Assembly: GCF_003576315.1 (NCBI RefSeq)
Contig: NZ_QWFZ01000015.1
Location: 1-64,000 of the forward strand
Direction of reading: 5' to 3'
Length of the DNA stretch: 64,000 nucleotides
DNA from: Henriciella mobilis
GTDB taxonomy: Bacteria > Pseudomonadota > Alphaproteobacteria > Caulobacterales > Hyphomonadaceae
The notes beneath the pieces are model-generated. The model saw only the letters and a list, made by a program, of their open reading frames with translations. It had not been told where the DNA came from and made no database searches. The position numbers and the translations under genes were made by a program. Below are positions 16,217 through 24,397 of the stretch, piece after piece. Each line of letters starts with the position of its first letter. The first letter of the stretch is position 1.

Positions 16217-17413
16217 ATGGATCTCAGCTATGGTCAGGCTGCGGAAGCGTTTCGCAAGGAAGTTCGCGCTTTCATCAAGGAAAGATGGGCGCCCCAGTCC
16301 GTCGAACGAAGTGACATGAAGGCTTATGTGGCTGCCTTCAGAAAAGCAGCAACTGAAGCGGGTTACCTCTACCGGGCAATTCCAAAAAAGTGGGGCGGTT
16401 CGGAACAGTCTCCAGATGTGATCAAGGCGCAGGTCATCCGAGAGGAATTTACCCGGGCACGGGCGCCCATGGAAGTACCGGGCAACGGCATGAACATGCT
16501 GGTGCCGACCTTGCTGGAGCGCGGAACCGAAGAGCAGAAAAGGCTGTTCATACCGCCGACTATGGCAGGGGATTATGTATGGGGACAGGGCTATTCAGAA
16601 CCGGGGACCGGTTCTGATCTGGCGTCCGTCAGAACCCGGGCTGAACTGGTTGGTGACAAGTGGATCATCAATGGCCAGAAGATCTGGACGAGCCAGGGCG
16701 GCAAGGCAACACACATGTTCGCGCTGGTCCGCACGGAGCCAGATGCCGGTAAGCATGATGGTATTTCCTATCTTCTGATTGATCTGGATCAGCCCGGCGT
16801 ATCACGCCGACCCATTCGCCAGATGACAGGCGAGAGCGGCTTCTTTGAATTCTTCTTTGATAATGCCGAAACACCTGCAAGTTGGATTGTCGGCGAACGT
16901 GGGCAGGGCTGGAATGTATCGCGTACCACGCTGAAGCACGAACGCGCGTCGATCGGTTCCGCGGCAATGCTCGGCAATCAATTTGAAAAACTGGTCGAGC
17001 TTGCCAAGGAAATGACCCGCAACGGGCAGCCGGCCATCAAGGACCCCGAAGTCCGCCAGGCGCTAACGCGGATCGAGGGCTGGGTCATGTCTCACCGATA
17101 TTCATCATACCGGATCATGTCGAATGCCATTCATGGCGACGAGGCAGGGATAATCTCGCTGATGATGAAGCTGCTTCTGACGGAAATCGGTCACGATATC
17201 GCGCTGACTGCGCAGGATCTCATTGGTGATGAGGGCCTTGTCGAGCCAGCGCCAGCCGGCACGCGTGGGCGCGGCCCTGAAAAGTGGCTGGATCAGATCA
17301 TGGGCTCGCTTGGCAATTCGATCGCTGGCGGCACGACCAATATACAGCGAAACATTATCGGGGAGCGGGGCCTCGACCTTCCCCGCGACCTTGCCATGGA
17401 GCGAGGCCAATGA
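16217..17413 (+). CDS. Acyl-CoA dehydrogenase, flavin-loop subunit (pair 2)
   Basis: A 398-residue acyl-CoA dehydrogenase with the flavin loop G-Y-S-E-P-G-T-G-S-D-L-A-S-V near residue 124 and a C-terminal G-G-T-T-N-I-Q-R-N-I-I-G-E-R motif near residue 373. Like the gene at 11140 it lacks the G-Y-T-x-E segment, which its neighbour supplies. The region around residues 335-360 is Gly/Ala-rich. GGGAG precedes the ATG, and the stop overlaps the next start by four bases, so the subunits are made together. It would desaturate the CoA ester activated by the operon's ligase. Confidence 0.88.
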   Translation: MDLSYGQAAEAFRKEVRAFIKERWAPQSVERSDMKAYVAAFRKAATEAGYLYRAIPKKWGGSEQSPDVIKAQVIREEFTRARAPMEVPGNGMNMLVPTLLERGTEEQKRLFIPPTMAGDYVWGQGYSEPGTGSDLASVRTRAELVGDKWIINGQKIWTSQGGKATHMFALVRTEPDAGKHDGISYLLIDLDQPGVSRRPIRQMTGESGFFEFFFDNAETPASWIVGERGQGWNVSRTTLKHERASIGSAAMLGNQFEKLVELAKEMTRNGQPAIKDPEVRQALTRIEGWVMSHRYSSYRIMSNAIHGDEAGIISLMMKLLLTEIGHDIALTAQDLIGDEGLVEPAPAGTRGRGPEKWLDQIMGSLGNSIAGGTTNIQRNIIGERGLDLPRDLAMERGQ

Positions 17414-18480
17414 GATTTCATCTCGACAGCGATCAGATCGCCATACAGGACACGCTCTTCGGTGTGGTCTCAGAAGTCCTGACTCGTGAAAAACTCGATG
17501 CATTCATTGATGGCGAAGGTGATTTCGAACCCGATAGCTGGGCTGCGGTCAGCGAGCTGGAATTTTTCGGCCTTATGGTACCTGAGGCGCTGGGCGGATC
17601 GGGCCTTGGCCTCCTAGAGGCAGCCCTCGTATCGGAATCGCTTGGACGTGCTGCGGCCCCGGGGCCATTCATCGGTCAGTTCCTGACTGCTATCGCCCTC
17701 TCATCCACAACCAATGAGACGGCGAGGGATGCTTTTCTCGATGGGGTTGCCAAGGGTAAAACAGTCTCGACATTTGCATTTGGCGGCAACTGGTTGCCGG
17801 AGAGTTGGAGTGTCGAATCGGATGGAAAGAGCGCTCGCGGCGAGGTGCGTTTTGTGCCTTCGGCGAACGCGGCCAGTCTCTTCCTGACTGGCACAAAGAA
17901 TGGCGGGATCGCGCTCATTGAAGCGGGCGACGAGGTAGCCATAAATCGTCATCGATCGACTGATCGCAGCAGGCCTGCATCAGCGGTTAAGTTCGATGAA
18001 GCTGCCGCCCACACTCTGTTCGAGCCGGGTGATCCATTGGTCCAGCGCCTCTTTGATGCGGCGCTGGTCCTGATCGCGGCTGACGCGCTCGGCGGCGCGC
18101 AATACTGCGCGGATCTGTCGGTTTCCTATGCGAAGGAACGTGAGCAGTTTGGTCAGCCGATTGGCCGTTTTCAGGCCCTGAAGCACCAATTGTCGACTAT
18201 GGCGCTTAACGTGGAGCCGTCTCGCTCGCTCGTCTGGTATGCCGCGCATGCCTGGGACGAGGAACAGAAAGATGCATCTCGCACGGCTGCGCTGGCAAAG
18301 GCGCACTTGTGTGATCGTTTCGTCGAGGTGACCCGCGACGCCATCGCGGCGCATGGCGGTATAGGTTACACGTGGGAATACGGACTGAATATCTGGTTCC
18401 GGCGATCGGTCTTTGACCGGGCTGTGCTTGGCAGTCCCTCAGTCCATCGAGAGCGCGCCGCTACGCTTGCCGGTTGGTAG
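17410..18480 (+). CDS. Acyl-CoA dehydrogenase, catalytic-glutamate subunit (pair 2)
   Basis: This 356-residue protein is related to the one at 10020. R-E-Q-F-G-Q-P-I-G-R-F-Q lies near residue 243 and A-A-H-G-G-I-G-Y-T-W-E near 312, with the Glu as likely base, while the middle-domain flavin loop is poorly kept. It should form an alpha2beta2 enzyme with the product of 16217-17413. The start is the ATG overlapping the previous stop; an upstream frame extension inside that gene is ignored. Its stop codon abuts the stop codon of the convergent gene at 18481 with no gap. Confidence 0.88.
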   Translation: MRFHLDSDQIAIQDTLFGVVSEVLTREKLDAFIDGEGDFEPDSWAAVSELEFFGLMVPEALGGSGLGLLEAALVSESLGRAAAPGPFIGQFLTAIALSSTTNETARDAFLDGVAKGKTVSTFAFGGNWLPESWSVESDGKSARGEVRFVPSANAASLFLTGTKNGGIALIEAGDEVAINRHRSTDRSRPASAVKFDEAAAHTLFEPGDPLVQRLFDAALVLIAADALGGAQYCADLSVSYAKEREQFGQPIGRFQALKHQLSTMALNVEPSRSLVWYAAHAWDEEQKDASRTAALAKAHLCDRFVEVTRDAIAAHGGIGYTWEYGLNIWFRRSVFDRAVLGSPSVHRERAATLAGW

Positions 18481-19428
18481 TCAGTCCACAGGAGCAATCT
18501 GGTATGATCGAGCGGCGACATATTCGCGCTCTAGTTTCGAAATAACGTCTTCGACGGAAAGAATGTCGTCGACCAGGGCGGTGCTGTGTCCACCACTCCA
18601 GATGTCTCGCCACGGCTTCACTCCATCTGGTAGGATGTAACGGGCGTCGCCTTTGCCGTTCGGGTCGATTCCATGATTGGTAAGCGAGGGTTTGAGGAAA
18701 TTCGCTCCAATCCCAACCAATCTCTCAGTCCAATAGACGTCCGATAGTGATGCTTCTGCCAGCATTTGCTTGTGACCCGGTGGCACACCCGATTCCTTGG
18801 TCGCGATGAAGCGGGTACCCATGCAGACCATGTCTGCTCCAAGAAGCTCGGCGGCCGCGATGCCTTCACCACTGGCGACACCGCCTGCCAGCTGGATAAT
18901 TCCGTCGAAGAAGCGGCGGACTGCGGGCACAAAGGCGAAGGGGCTGAGCAGGCCGCCAAGGCCGCCGGCACCTGCGCAGACCAGCATCAGTCCATCGACG
19001 CCGACAGCGACCGCCTTCTCGGCCTGTTCGACTGTCGTTGCATCGTGAATGACGATGCCCCCCCAATCATGCACCTGTTTGACGAGCTCGGCCGGGTTCC
19101 CGGCATTGCTGGTTATGATTGGTAATCTCGACGCTCTGCAGACCGAGATCTCATGTTTGAGCCGGTCAGCGGGCTTGTGGCGGGAAACATTGATATTGAC
19201 CGCAAAGGTTGGCGGTGACCCGCCTGCGTCGCGGAGCGTTCGCTGAAAGTCGAGCAGCTCCTCGACCCAGGCGCGCAGACCGCGATCCTGCGCTGCATTG
19301 TGGGTAGGAAAGCAACCGATAATGCCGGCTTCCATACAAGCTTTTATGAGCGCCGGAACAGAAGCAATCGACATGGGGGCCGCCATAAGAGGTAAGCGTA
19401 GGCCAAATTGCGCTATTCTCGACGACAT
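18481..19428 (-). CDS. Nitronate monooxygenase-like flavoprotein (A)
   Basis: This 315-residue TIM-barrel protein belongs to the nitronate monooxygenase / 2-nitropropane dioxygenase family of FMN enzymes. The N-terminus carries L-P-L-M-A-A-P-M-S. The barrel shows I-T-S-N-A-G-N-P, V-C-A-G-A-G-G-L-G-G, and the FMN-phosphate part Q-L-A-G-G-V-A-S-G-E-G-I-A-A-A and M-G-T-R-F. The residue matching the catalytic histidine is not evident in the G-A-G-G-L-G-G stretch. The true reaction in such catabolic clusters is usually unknown, and some members act on enoyl or keto substrates. It diverges from a second family member at 19502. Confidence 0.82.
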   Translation of the reverse strand: MSSRIAQFGLRLPLMAAPMSIASVPALIKACMEAGIIGCFPTHNAAQDRGLRAWVEELLDFQRTLRDAGGSPPTFAVNINVSRHKPADRLKHEISVCRASRLPIITSNAGNPAELVKQVHDWGGIVIHDATTVEQAEKAVAVGVDGLMLVCAGAGGLGGLLSPFAFVPAVRRFFDGIIQLAGGVASGEGIAAAELLGADMVCMGTRFIATKESGVPPGHKQMLAEASLSDVYWTERLVGIGANFLKPSLTNHGIDPNGKGDARYILPDGVKPWRDIWSGGHSTALVDDILSVEDVISKLEREYVAARSYQIAPVD

Positions 19429-19462
19429 TCCCCATATCCTTCTTTGATAGACAATTATATAA

Positions 19463-19480
19463 CCAAGTCATATAAGTATG
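19463..19480 (-). promoter_or_regulatory. Regulon palindrome, site 4
   Basis: CCAAGTCATATAAGTATG lies between the two divergent nitronate-monooxygenase-like genes. The centre is about 43 bp from the minus-strand ATG at 19428 and 30 bp from the plus-strand ATG at 19502. A further half-site, ATTATATAACC (19454-19464), overlaps it, so two regulator dimers may bind. Confidence 0.72.
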
Positions 19481-19501
19481 TCGAATTTCAGGGAGCTGCA
19501 A

Positions 19502-20491
19502 ATGGCCTTCAAGACACGTATTACCGAGCTTCTCGATATCGAGCACCCAATCGTACAGGGTGGCATGCAGAGCGTTGGCGTCGCCGAGTTGGCCTCAGCA
19601 GTTTCAAATGCTGGAGGACTGGGCATCCTCACTGCGCTAACCCAACCGTCTCCCGATGCGTTGAGAGAAGAAATCGAGAAATGCCGGTCGATGACGGACA
19701 AGCCATTCGGCGTGAACCTGACCGTTTTTCCCACGATGAACTCTCCTGACTATGCCGCCTATACGAATGCCATCATCGAGAGTGGTGTGACGATTGTGGA
19801 AACGGCCGGAACGTCAGCGGTGGCCGAATTTTGGGACATGATGAAACCGCACGGTATTCGCATCCTGCACAAATGCACTTCGGTGCGCCATTCCCTGTCT
19901 GCTGAGCGAAAAGGTGTGGATGCTATATCGATTGATGGTTTTGAATGCGCGGGACATCCCGGTGAAGATGATATTCCCGGCCTTGTTCTTATTCCCTGCG
20001 CTGCTGATCAGGTCAAAATTCCCATGATTGCCTCAGGCGGTTTTGGGGATGGACGGGGACTGGTTGCTGCCTTGGCGCTTGGCGCCGACGGCATCAATAT
20101 GGGGACGCGTTTTTGCGCAACCCAGGAAGCGCAAATCCATCCCAATGTGAAGCAGGCCTACGTCGACAATGACGAGCGCGGCACGCATCTGATTTTCCGC
20201 AAATTCAAGAATACGGCTCGCGTCGGCAAGAGCGAAGTGTCAGACGAGGTTGTACGTCGGCTGGCAGAACCGGACTCGAAGTTCAAGGACGTAGCAGAAC
20301 TTGTTGCCGGCTCCGCAGGACGCGAACTTCTGAAAACGGGAGATCTCTCGAAGGGCGTCTTTTGGGCAAGCATGGTCCAGGGCCTGATCCACGATATTCC
20401 GACAGTTCAGGAACTTGTAGACCGGATCATTGGCGAGGCGGATGCCATTCTCGATGACAGACTCGTCAAAATGAGAGCATCACTTCCTTAA
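19502..20491 (+). CDS. Nitronate monooxygenase-like flavoprotein (B)
   Basis: A 329-residue member of the nitronate monooxygenase family. The N-terminus has H-P-I-V-Q-G-G-M-Q-S-V-G. The G-F-E-C-A-G-H-P-G segment carries a histidine at the place of the catalytic base. Next come I-A-S-G-G-F-G-D-G-R-G-L and M-G-T-R-F for FMN phosphate. I chose the ATG at 19502, with GGGAG six bases upstream, over one at 19478 that would overlap the operator. It is only distantly similar to its divergent neighbour, so the two probably do not share a substrate. Confidence 0.85.
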   Translation: MAFKTRITELLDIEHPIVQGGMQSVGVAELASAVSNAGGLGILTALTQPSPDALREEIEKCRSMTDKPFGVNLTVFPTMNSPDYAAYTNAIIESGVTIVETAGTSAVAEFWDMMKPHGIRILHKCTSVRHSLSAERKGVDAISIDGFECAGHPGEDDIPGLVLIPCAADQVKIPMIASGGFGDGRGLVAALALGADGINMGTRFCATQEAQIHPNVKQAYVDNDERGTHLIFRKFKNTARVGKSEVSDEVVRRLAEPDSKFKDVAELVAGSAGRELLKTGDLSKGVFWASMVQGLIHDIPTVQELVDRIIGEADAILDDRLVKMRASLP

Positions 20492-20560
20492 AAGGTTTCT
20501 ATTAGTCATGATAATTTCGTTTCGTAGCTGATATTGTTAAATGTAGCCCTTTAAAAGGTA

Positions 20561-20578
20561 CCTAATTACGTAGTGTTC
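20561..20578 (+). promoter_or_regulatory. Regulon palindrome, site 5
   Basis: CCTAATTACGTAGTGTTC is a weaker copy preceded by TAAAAGGTA, a context repeated at 42765-42773 before the second GntR gene. It lies 76 bp (centre) upstream of the amidohydrolase ATG at 20646, farther than at other operons. Confidence 0.6.
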
Positions 20579-20645
20579 CTTATTCCGGTTTTGGGGGGCG
20601 TGCTTACTCTTTCGGGTGTCATCTGACTGTCTAAGGAGAAAGCCG

Positions 20646-21797
20646 ATGAGACCTTTTGTGTTCAGCTGCGACGCGCACATTGCGGAGCCCCCCGATCTTT
20701 TCACGCGTGCCATGCCGGATTCGCTTAAACAGTATGCAATCAATGGCCAGAAAGATGGTGACTACAGGATTACGCGGATCGGAGATCAGGTCATCCTGAA
20801 GGTCAAAGCGAATTTTCATAGCCACAAGACCGGCCAGAGCGATGCCGGATTTGCTCAGCAGGCGATGTCAAATGACGTCGATACAACACGGCGAGGCGCT
20901 CGCGACCTGAATCTGCGTTTTGAGGATATGGACCGAGACGGGGTTGATGCTGAACTCGTCTTTCCGTCTCTCGGCCTGATGCTACCACGAATAGCTGACC
21001 GCGACGGTCAGCGCGAAGCTTGCAAGGTCTACAATGACTGGGCCTGGGATTATTGTTCAGAGTCCGACGGGCGCTTGGTGCCCGCCGCCATGATCCCCTG
21101 CATCGATTTTGAAGATGCCCTCGTTGAATGCAAGCGCGCCGCCGCCATGGGCTATGCAGCCTTCTGCCTCTGGGAGGGCATGAACAATTACAATGACCCG
21201 CGTTGGGACCCGATTTTTGCCTTTGCCGGCAACCATGGCATTCCGCTTGTATTCCATACTGGCGTCGGCGTGACAGACATAAGGGCCCTGAAAGGGCCGG
21301 GCAGTGCCATGTTCAACTATACCCGCCAGATGAATGACGCGGTCGACATCATTGCCCAGCTGGTGGCTGGAGGCGTCTTGGACCGTAACCCGAACGCCCA
21401 TATCCTGTTTGCCGAGCATTCTGCGGGCTGGCTGTGGGGGTTGGCCGAGCGGATGGATGAGATTTATCACGGGCACGCCCCCGTTGTGCATCCGAAGCTG
21501 TCGAGGCTGCCGAGCGAAATCATCCGTGACCAGGTTCATTGCGCCCTGCAGAATGACGTGGGATCAGTCGCAACCCGGAAAGGGGTCGGCGTTGAAGCCC
21601 TGTTGTTCGCGACCGACTATCCTCATTCTGAAGGGACATTCCCGTTCTCCAGAAATGTTGTGCAGCGGATGATGGAAGAAAATCCGGATGCTAGTGCAGA
21701 TGATTTTGTGGCCATTCTTGGTGGAAACGCCGCAAGGCTTTTCAAGAGAGCAGGTCTGGAGTCGCAAGTCGCCGCGCGAGCAGCTGAGCTAGCCTGA
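20646..21797 (+). CDS. Amidohydrolase-2 family protein (A)
   Basis: A 383-residue metal-dependent hydrolase/decarboxylase of the amidohydrolase-2 family, which includes ACMSD and gamma-resorcylate decarboxylase. The first motif is S-C-D-A-H (residues 7-11), a histidine lies in V-F-H-T-G-V-G, and the late Asp is in T-D-Y-P-H-S-E-G-T. Y-N-D-W-A-W-D-Y is typical of members found in CoA-ester catabolic clusters. AAGGAG sits before the ATG at 20646. A paralogue with matching motifs is coded at 41552-42658. The substrate is unknown; hydrolytic ring opening or decarboxylation are both plausible. Confidence 0.85.
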   Translation: MRPFVFSCDAHIAEPPDLFTRAMPDSLKQYAINGQKDGDYRITRIGDQVILKVKANFHSHKTGQSDAGFAQQAMSNDVDTTRRGARDLNLRFEDMDRDGVDAELVFPSLGLMLPRIADRDGQREACKVYNDWAWDYCSESDGRLVPAAMIPCIDFEDALVECKRAAAMGYAAFCLWEGMNNYNDPRWDPIFAFAGNHGIPLVFHTGVGVTDIRALKGPGSAMFNYTRQMNDAVDIIAQLVAGGVLDRNPNAHILFAEHSAGWLWGLAERMDEIYHGHAPVVHPKLSRLPSEIIRDQVHCALQNDVGSVATRKGVGVEALLFATDYPHSEGTFPFSRNVVQRMMEENPDASADDFVAILGGNAARLFKRAGLESQVAARAAELA

Positions 21798-21832
21798 TTG
21801 TCAGCTCGAACGGGGAGGTCGTGACAATTGAA

Positions 21833-21892
21833 AACGTTCCGAGCCAGCGCCATCCGTCGACTGTTTGCTGGGTGGCACTGGCTCCGAACGTT
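21833..21892 (-). terminator. Long hairpin between convergent genes
   Basis: Arms of 20 bases (21833-21852 and 21873-21892) pair with about two mismatches around a 20-nt loop. On the minus strand the hairpin is followed by GTTTTC, so it may end transcription of the ligase gene whose stop codon lies within the right arm. It could also stop transcripts of the amidohydrolase coming the other way. Confidence 0.55.
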
Positions 21893-23444
21893 AGACGAGC
21901 CTTGAAGTGTGACCAGCCCAGTAGGCTTCGCGAATTTTCTTTTTGTAGAGCTTGCCGTTCTCGCCACGCGGCAACGATGCTGCGAAATCGATTGATCTCG
22001 GGCATTTGACCGTTGACAGATCCGCCCGGCACCATTCGATGAGCGCGTCAGCAAAGTCTGGGTTCGCATCCGTCGCATTGACTGGCTTAACTACGGCTTT
22101 CACCTCTTCGCCCATCTCAGCATTCGGCACGCCGATTACGGCCGCGTCGAGCACGCCCGGATGGGAAATCAGCCTGTCTTCGATTTCCTGCGGATAGATG
22201 TTTACCCCGCCCGATATGATCATGAACGATTTGCGGTCGGTCAGGAACAGATATCCGTCTGAATCAAGATAACCGACGTCACCCAGTGTCGACCAGCCGG
22301 GGTGATCTGGGTGACGTGCCTCGCGGGTTTTCTTGTCGTCGTTCAGATATTTGAAGTCCCAGCCACCCTCGAAATAGATAAGTCCTGGTTCGCCGGCGGG
22401 CAGCTCCGTTCCATCATCCGAGCAAATGTGGATCGTGCCCCAATTGGCCCTGCCTACGGAGCCCGGCTTTTTAAGCCACTCTTCAGATGTGATGGATGTC
22501 GATCCATTGCCCTCCGAGCCACCATAATATTCCAGAAGGATGGGACCGAGCCATTCGATCATCTGGTGTTTGATGTCGACAGGGCAGGGAGCGGCCGCGT
22601 GGATGACTGTTGTCAGGCTCGACACGTCGTAGCTCAGCCTTTCCTCTTCCGGCATGCGCAGCATACGGACGAACATGGTTGGCACCATCTGGGTGACTGA
22701 CACCTTGTATTTTTCGATTGCCGCAAGCGCACGATCGGGCGTGAATCGCTCCATGACAATTACCGTGGCCCCCAAGCGATGGCATGAGGTCGAAAACGCC
22801 AGCGGTGCGGTATGATAAAGCGGGGCTGGACTGAGATAGACGGTATCCGGTCCTATGCCGTAATTCTCCCTCGCCCTTTCGGCGAGCGGGTGAGGCGCGG
22901 TTGCGGGGCCGCCTGACAGAGGCTGGCGAATGCCCTTCGGCTTGCCGGTGGTGCCCGATGAATAAACCATGTGGAATCCGGCAGTTTCATTCGAAAGCGG
23001 ATGCGAAGGCTGTCCGGAGATCGCGGCATGCCAGTCATCACTGCCCGCGAGGCTGACATTGATCGAGAAGACATGTTCTACGCATTCGGGAAGATGGTCT
23101 TCGGCCAGGTTTCTGGCGTGCTGCACGTCTGCGCTTGTGACCAATATCCGTGCTCCGCTGTCGGACAGGATGTAGGCAGCTTCGTCTGCGTTGAAGGATG
23201 TTGAAATGGGAGCAATATAAAGGCCGATGCGCTGGGCGGCCCAATAAACTACAAAATAGTCGACACCGTTCTTCAGGAAGATGGCAATCGTGTCGCCGGC
23301 ATTGAGGCCGAGCTCTCGAAGAAGATGGGCGGCCTGATTTGCTTTTGCCTCCAAATCGCCATACGTCAGACAATCTGCGCTCGCGGCCATTATTACGGCT
23401 GGATGGTCGGGGTTTCGCGCGGCGTGTTCCCTTGGATGCGACAT
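21891..23444 (-). CDS. Acyl-CoA synthetase (AMP-forming)
   Basis: A 517-residue ANL-family CoA ligase with all expected motifs: P-loop Y-S-S-G-T-T-G-K-P-K-G, Y-Y-G-G-S-E-G-N for adenine, L-G-D-V-G-Y-L-D for ribose and the C-terminal catalytic lysine in L-P-R-G-E-N-G-K. The start at 23444 (MSHPREHAARNPDHPAVI) has AGGGAG eight bases upstream. It diverges from the GntR regulator gene, and both may use the palindrome at 23507-23524. It resembles ligases of the crotonobetaine/FadD13-like group. The substrate is unknown. Confidence 0.9.
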   Translation of the reverse strand: MSHPREHAARNPDHPAVIMAASADCLTYGDLEAKANQAAHLLRELGLNAGDTIAIFLKNGVDYFVVYWAAQRIGLYIAPISTSFNADEAAYILSDSGARILVTSADVQHARNLAEDHLPECVEHVFSINVSLAGSDDWHAAISGQPSHPLSNETAGFHMVYSSGTTGKPKGIRQPLSGGPATAPHPLAERARENYGIGPDTVYLSPAPLYHTAPLAFSTSCHRLGATVIVMERFTPDRALAAIEKYKVSVTQMVPTMFVRMLRMPEEERLSYDVSSLTTVIHAAAPCPVDIKHQMIEWLGPILLEYYGGSEGNGSTSITSEEWLKKPGSVGRANWGTIHICSDDGTELPAGEPGLIYFEGGWDFKYLNDDKKTREARHPDHPGWSTLGDVGYLDSDGYLFLTDRKSFMIISGGVNIYPQEIEDRLISHPGVLDAAVIGVPNAEMGEEVKAVVKPVNATDANPDFADALIEWCRADLSTVKCPRSIDFAASLPRGENGKLYKKKIREAYWAGHTSRLV

Positions 23445-23506
23445 GCTATTGCTCCCTGGACTGTCCCGTCGCCACAAACTGGCAAATAAACGATCAAGCT
23501 GTTAGA

Positions 23507-23524
23507 CCTAGTTATATATATTAT
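23507..23524 (+). promoter_or_regulatory. Regulon palindrome, site 6 (at the GntR gene)
   Basis: CCTAGTTATATATATTAT has a perfect left half. It lies midway between the divergent starts of the ligase (23444) and the GntR-family gene (23582). An operator of this kind in front of a regulator gene suggests autoregulation and points to that regulator as the binding protein. Confidence 0.78.
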
Positions 23525-23581
23525 GTCACAAAGCGGAAAGAGCGCTGCTTAATAGACAGGTATGGCGGAAGGAATTGAGAC

Positions 23582-24397
23582 ATGGTCACCAAGACGACTG
23601 CAGTAAGTAGCCGTACCGGAGCCCGGAAAGGGACAACCCCGCGTATTCGCACACCCAAGACATCGGAAGTCGTTGCTGACCAGATCCGGGCGCAAATCGT
23701 CAGAGGTGAACTTGTGGAAGGTGATACGCTGCCGCCTGAAGGGCAGCTCATGGAAACACTCGGCGTTTCACGTCCGACTCTGCGAGAGGCTTATCGTATA
23801 CTGGAAGCTGAGAACTTCATCAGCGTAACTCGTGGTTCCAGATCAGGCGCGCAAGTCCATCAGCCTCAAGTCGAAGTTGCTGCACGATACGCAGGCTATA
23901 TCCTTCAATCTCAGGGCACAACAATTGCAGATCTTTACGCATCACAGATGGCAATCGAGCCGTTCACGGTACGAAGCCTTTGCCGGATGCGAAACAATAA
24001 GGCTGCTGTGACGGCCCTCAGTGAGCATTGCGAATACCTTGTCACCCTCATTGAGGACGAACGGATAGACGCCTTTACTAAAGGCGTTGCGGAATTCCAC
24101 AGCCTGCTTGTGAAGCTGACAGGGAACAAGACTCTTACCCTGATCACGCAGCTGCTTCAGGATTTGATGGCCAACCATAAAGCAGACCTTATGCGACGTG
24201 ACCCCATTGAAAAGGACGCGCGTAAGAAGCGGCTTAACAGTGCGATCAAATCCTATCGCAAGCTTATCAAGCTGATTGCTGACAAAGAAGAAGAGGCTGC
24301 CGTGGCGCATTGGCGACTGCACCTGAAGAACGCTCACGCATCTTGGGCGAGAGCTGGCGAAGGCGAACGCGTCGTCGATGCCATTAATGCCTACTGA
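23582..24397 (+). CDS. GntR-family transcriptional regulator, FadR-like (1)
   Basis: A 271-residue regulator with a basic N-terminal extension (about 1-25), a winged helix (about 30-95, with G-D-T-L-P-P-E and G-V-S-R-P-T-L-R-E-A-Y-R-I-L-E), and an all-helical FCD-type effector domain (about 115-255). FCD domains bind small acids or acyl-CoAs, and often a metal. The gene sits in the middle of the island with a regulon palindrome upstream, so it is my leading candidate for the regulator of that palindrome. The stop overlaps the ligase gene at 24378 by 20 bp, coupling the two. Confidence 0.88.
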   Translation: MVTKTTAVSSRTGARKGTTPRIRTPKTSEVVADQIRAQIVRGELVEGDTLPPEGQLMETLGVSRPTLREAYRILEAENFISVTRGSRSGAQVHQPQVEVAARYAGYILQSQGTTIADLYASQMAIEPFTVRSLCRMRNNKAAVTALSEHCEYLVTLIEDERIDAFTKGVAEFHSLLVKLTGNKTLTLITQLLQDLMANHKADLMRRDPIEKDARKKRLNSAIKSYRKLIKLIADKEEEAAVAHWRLHLKNAHASWARAGEGERVVDAINAY

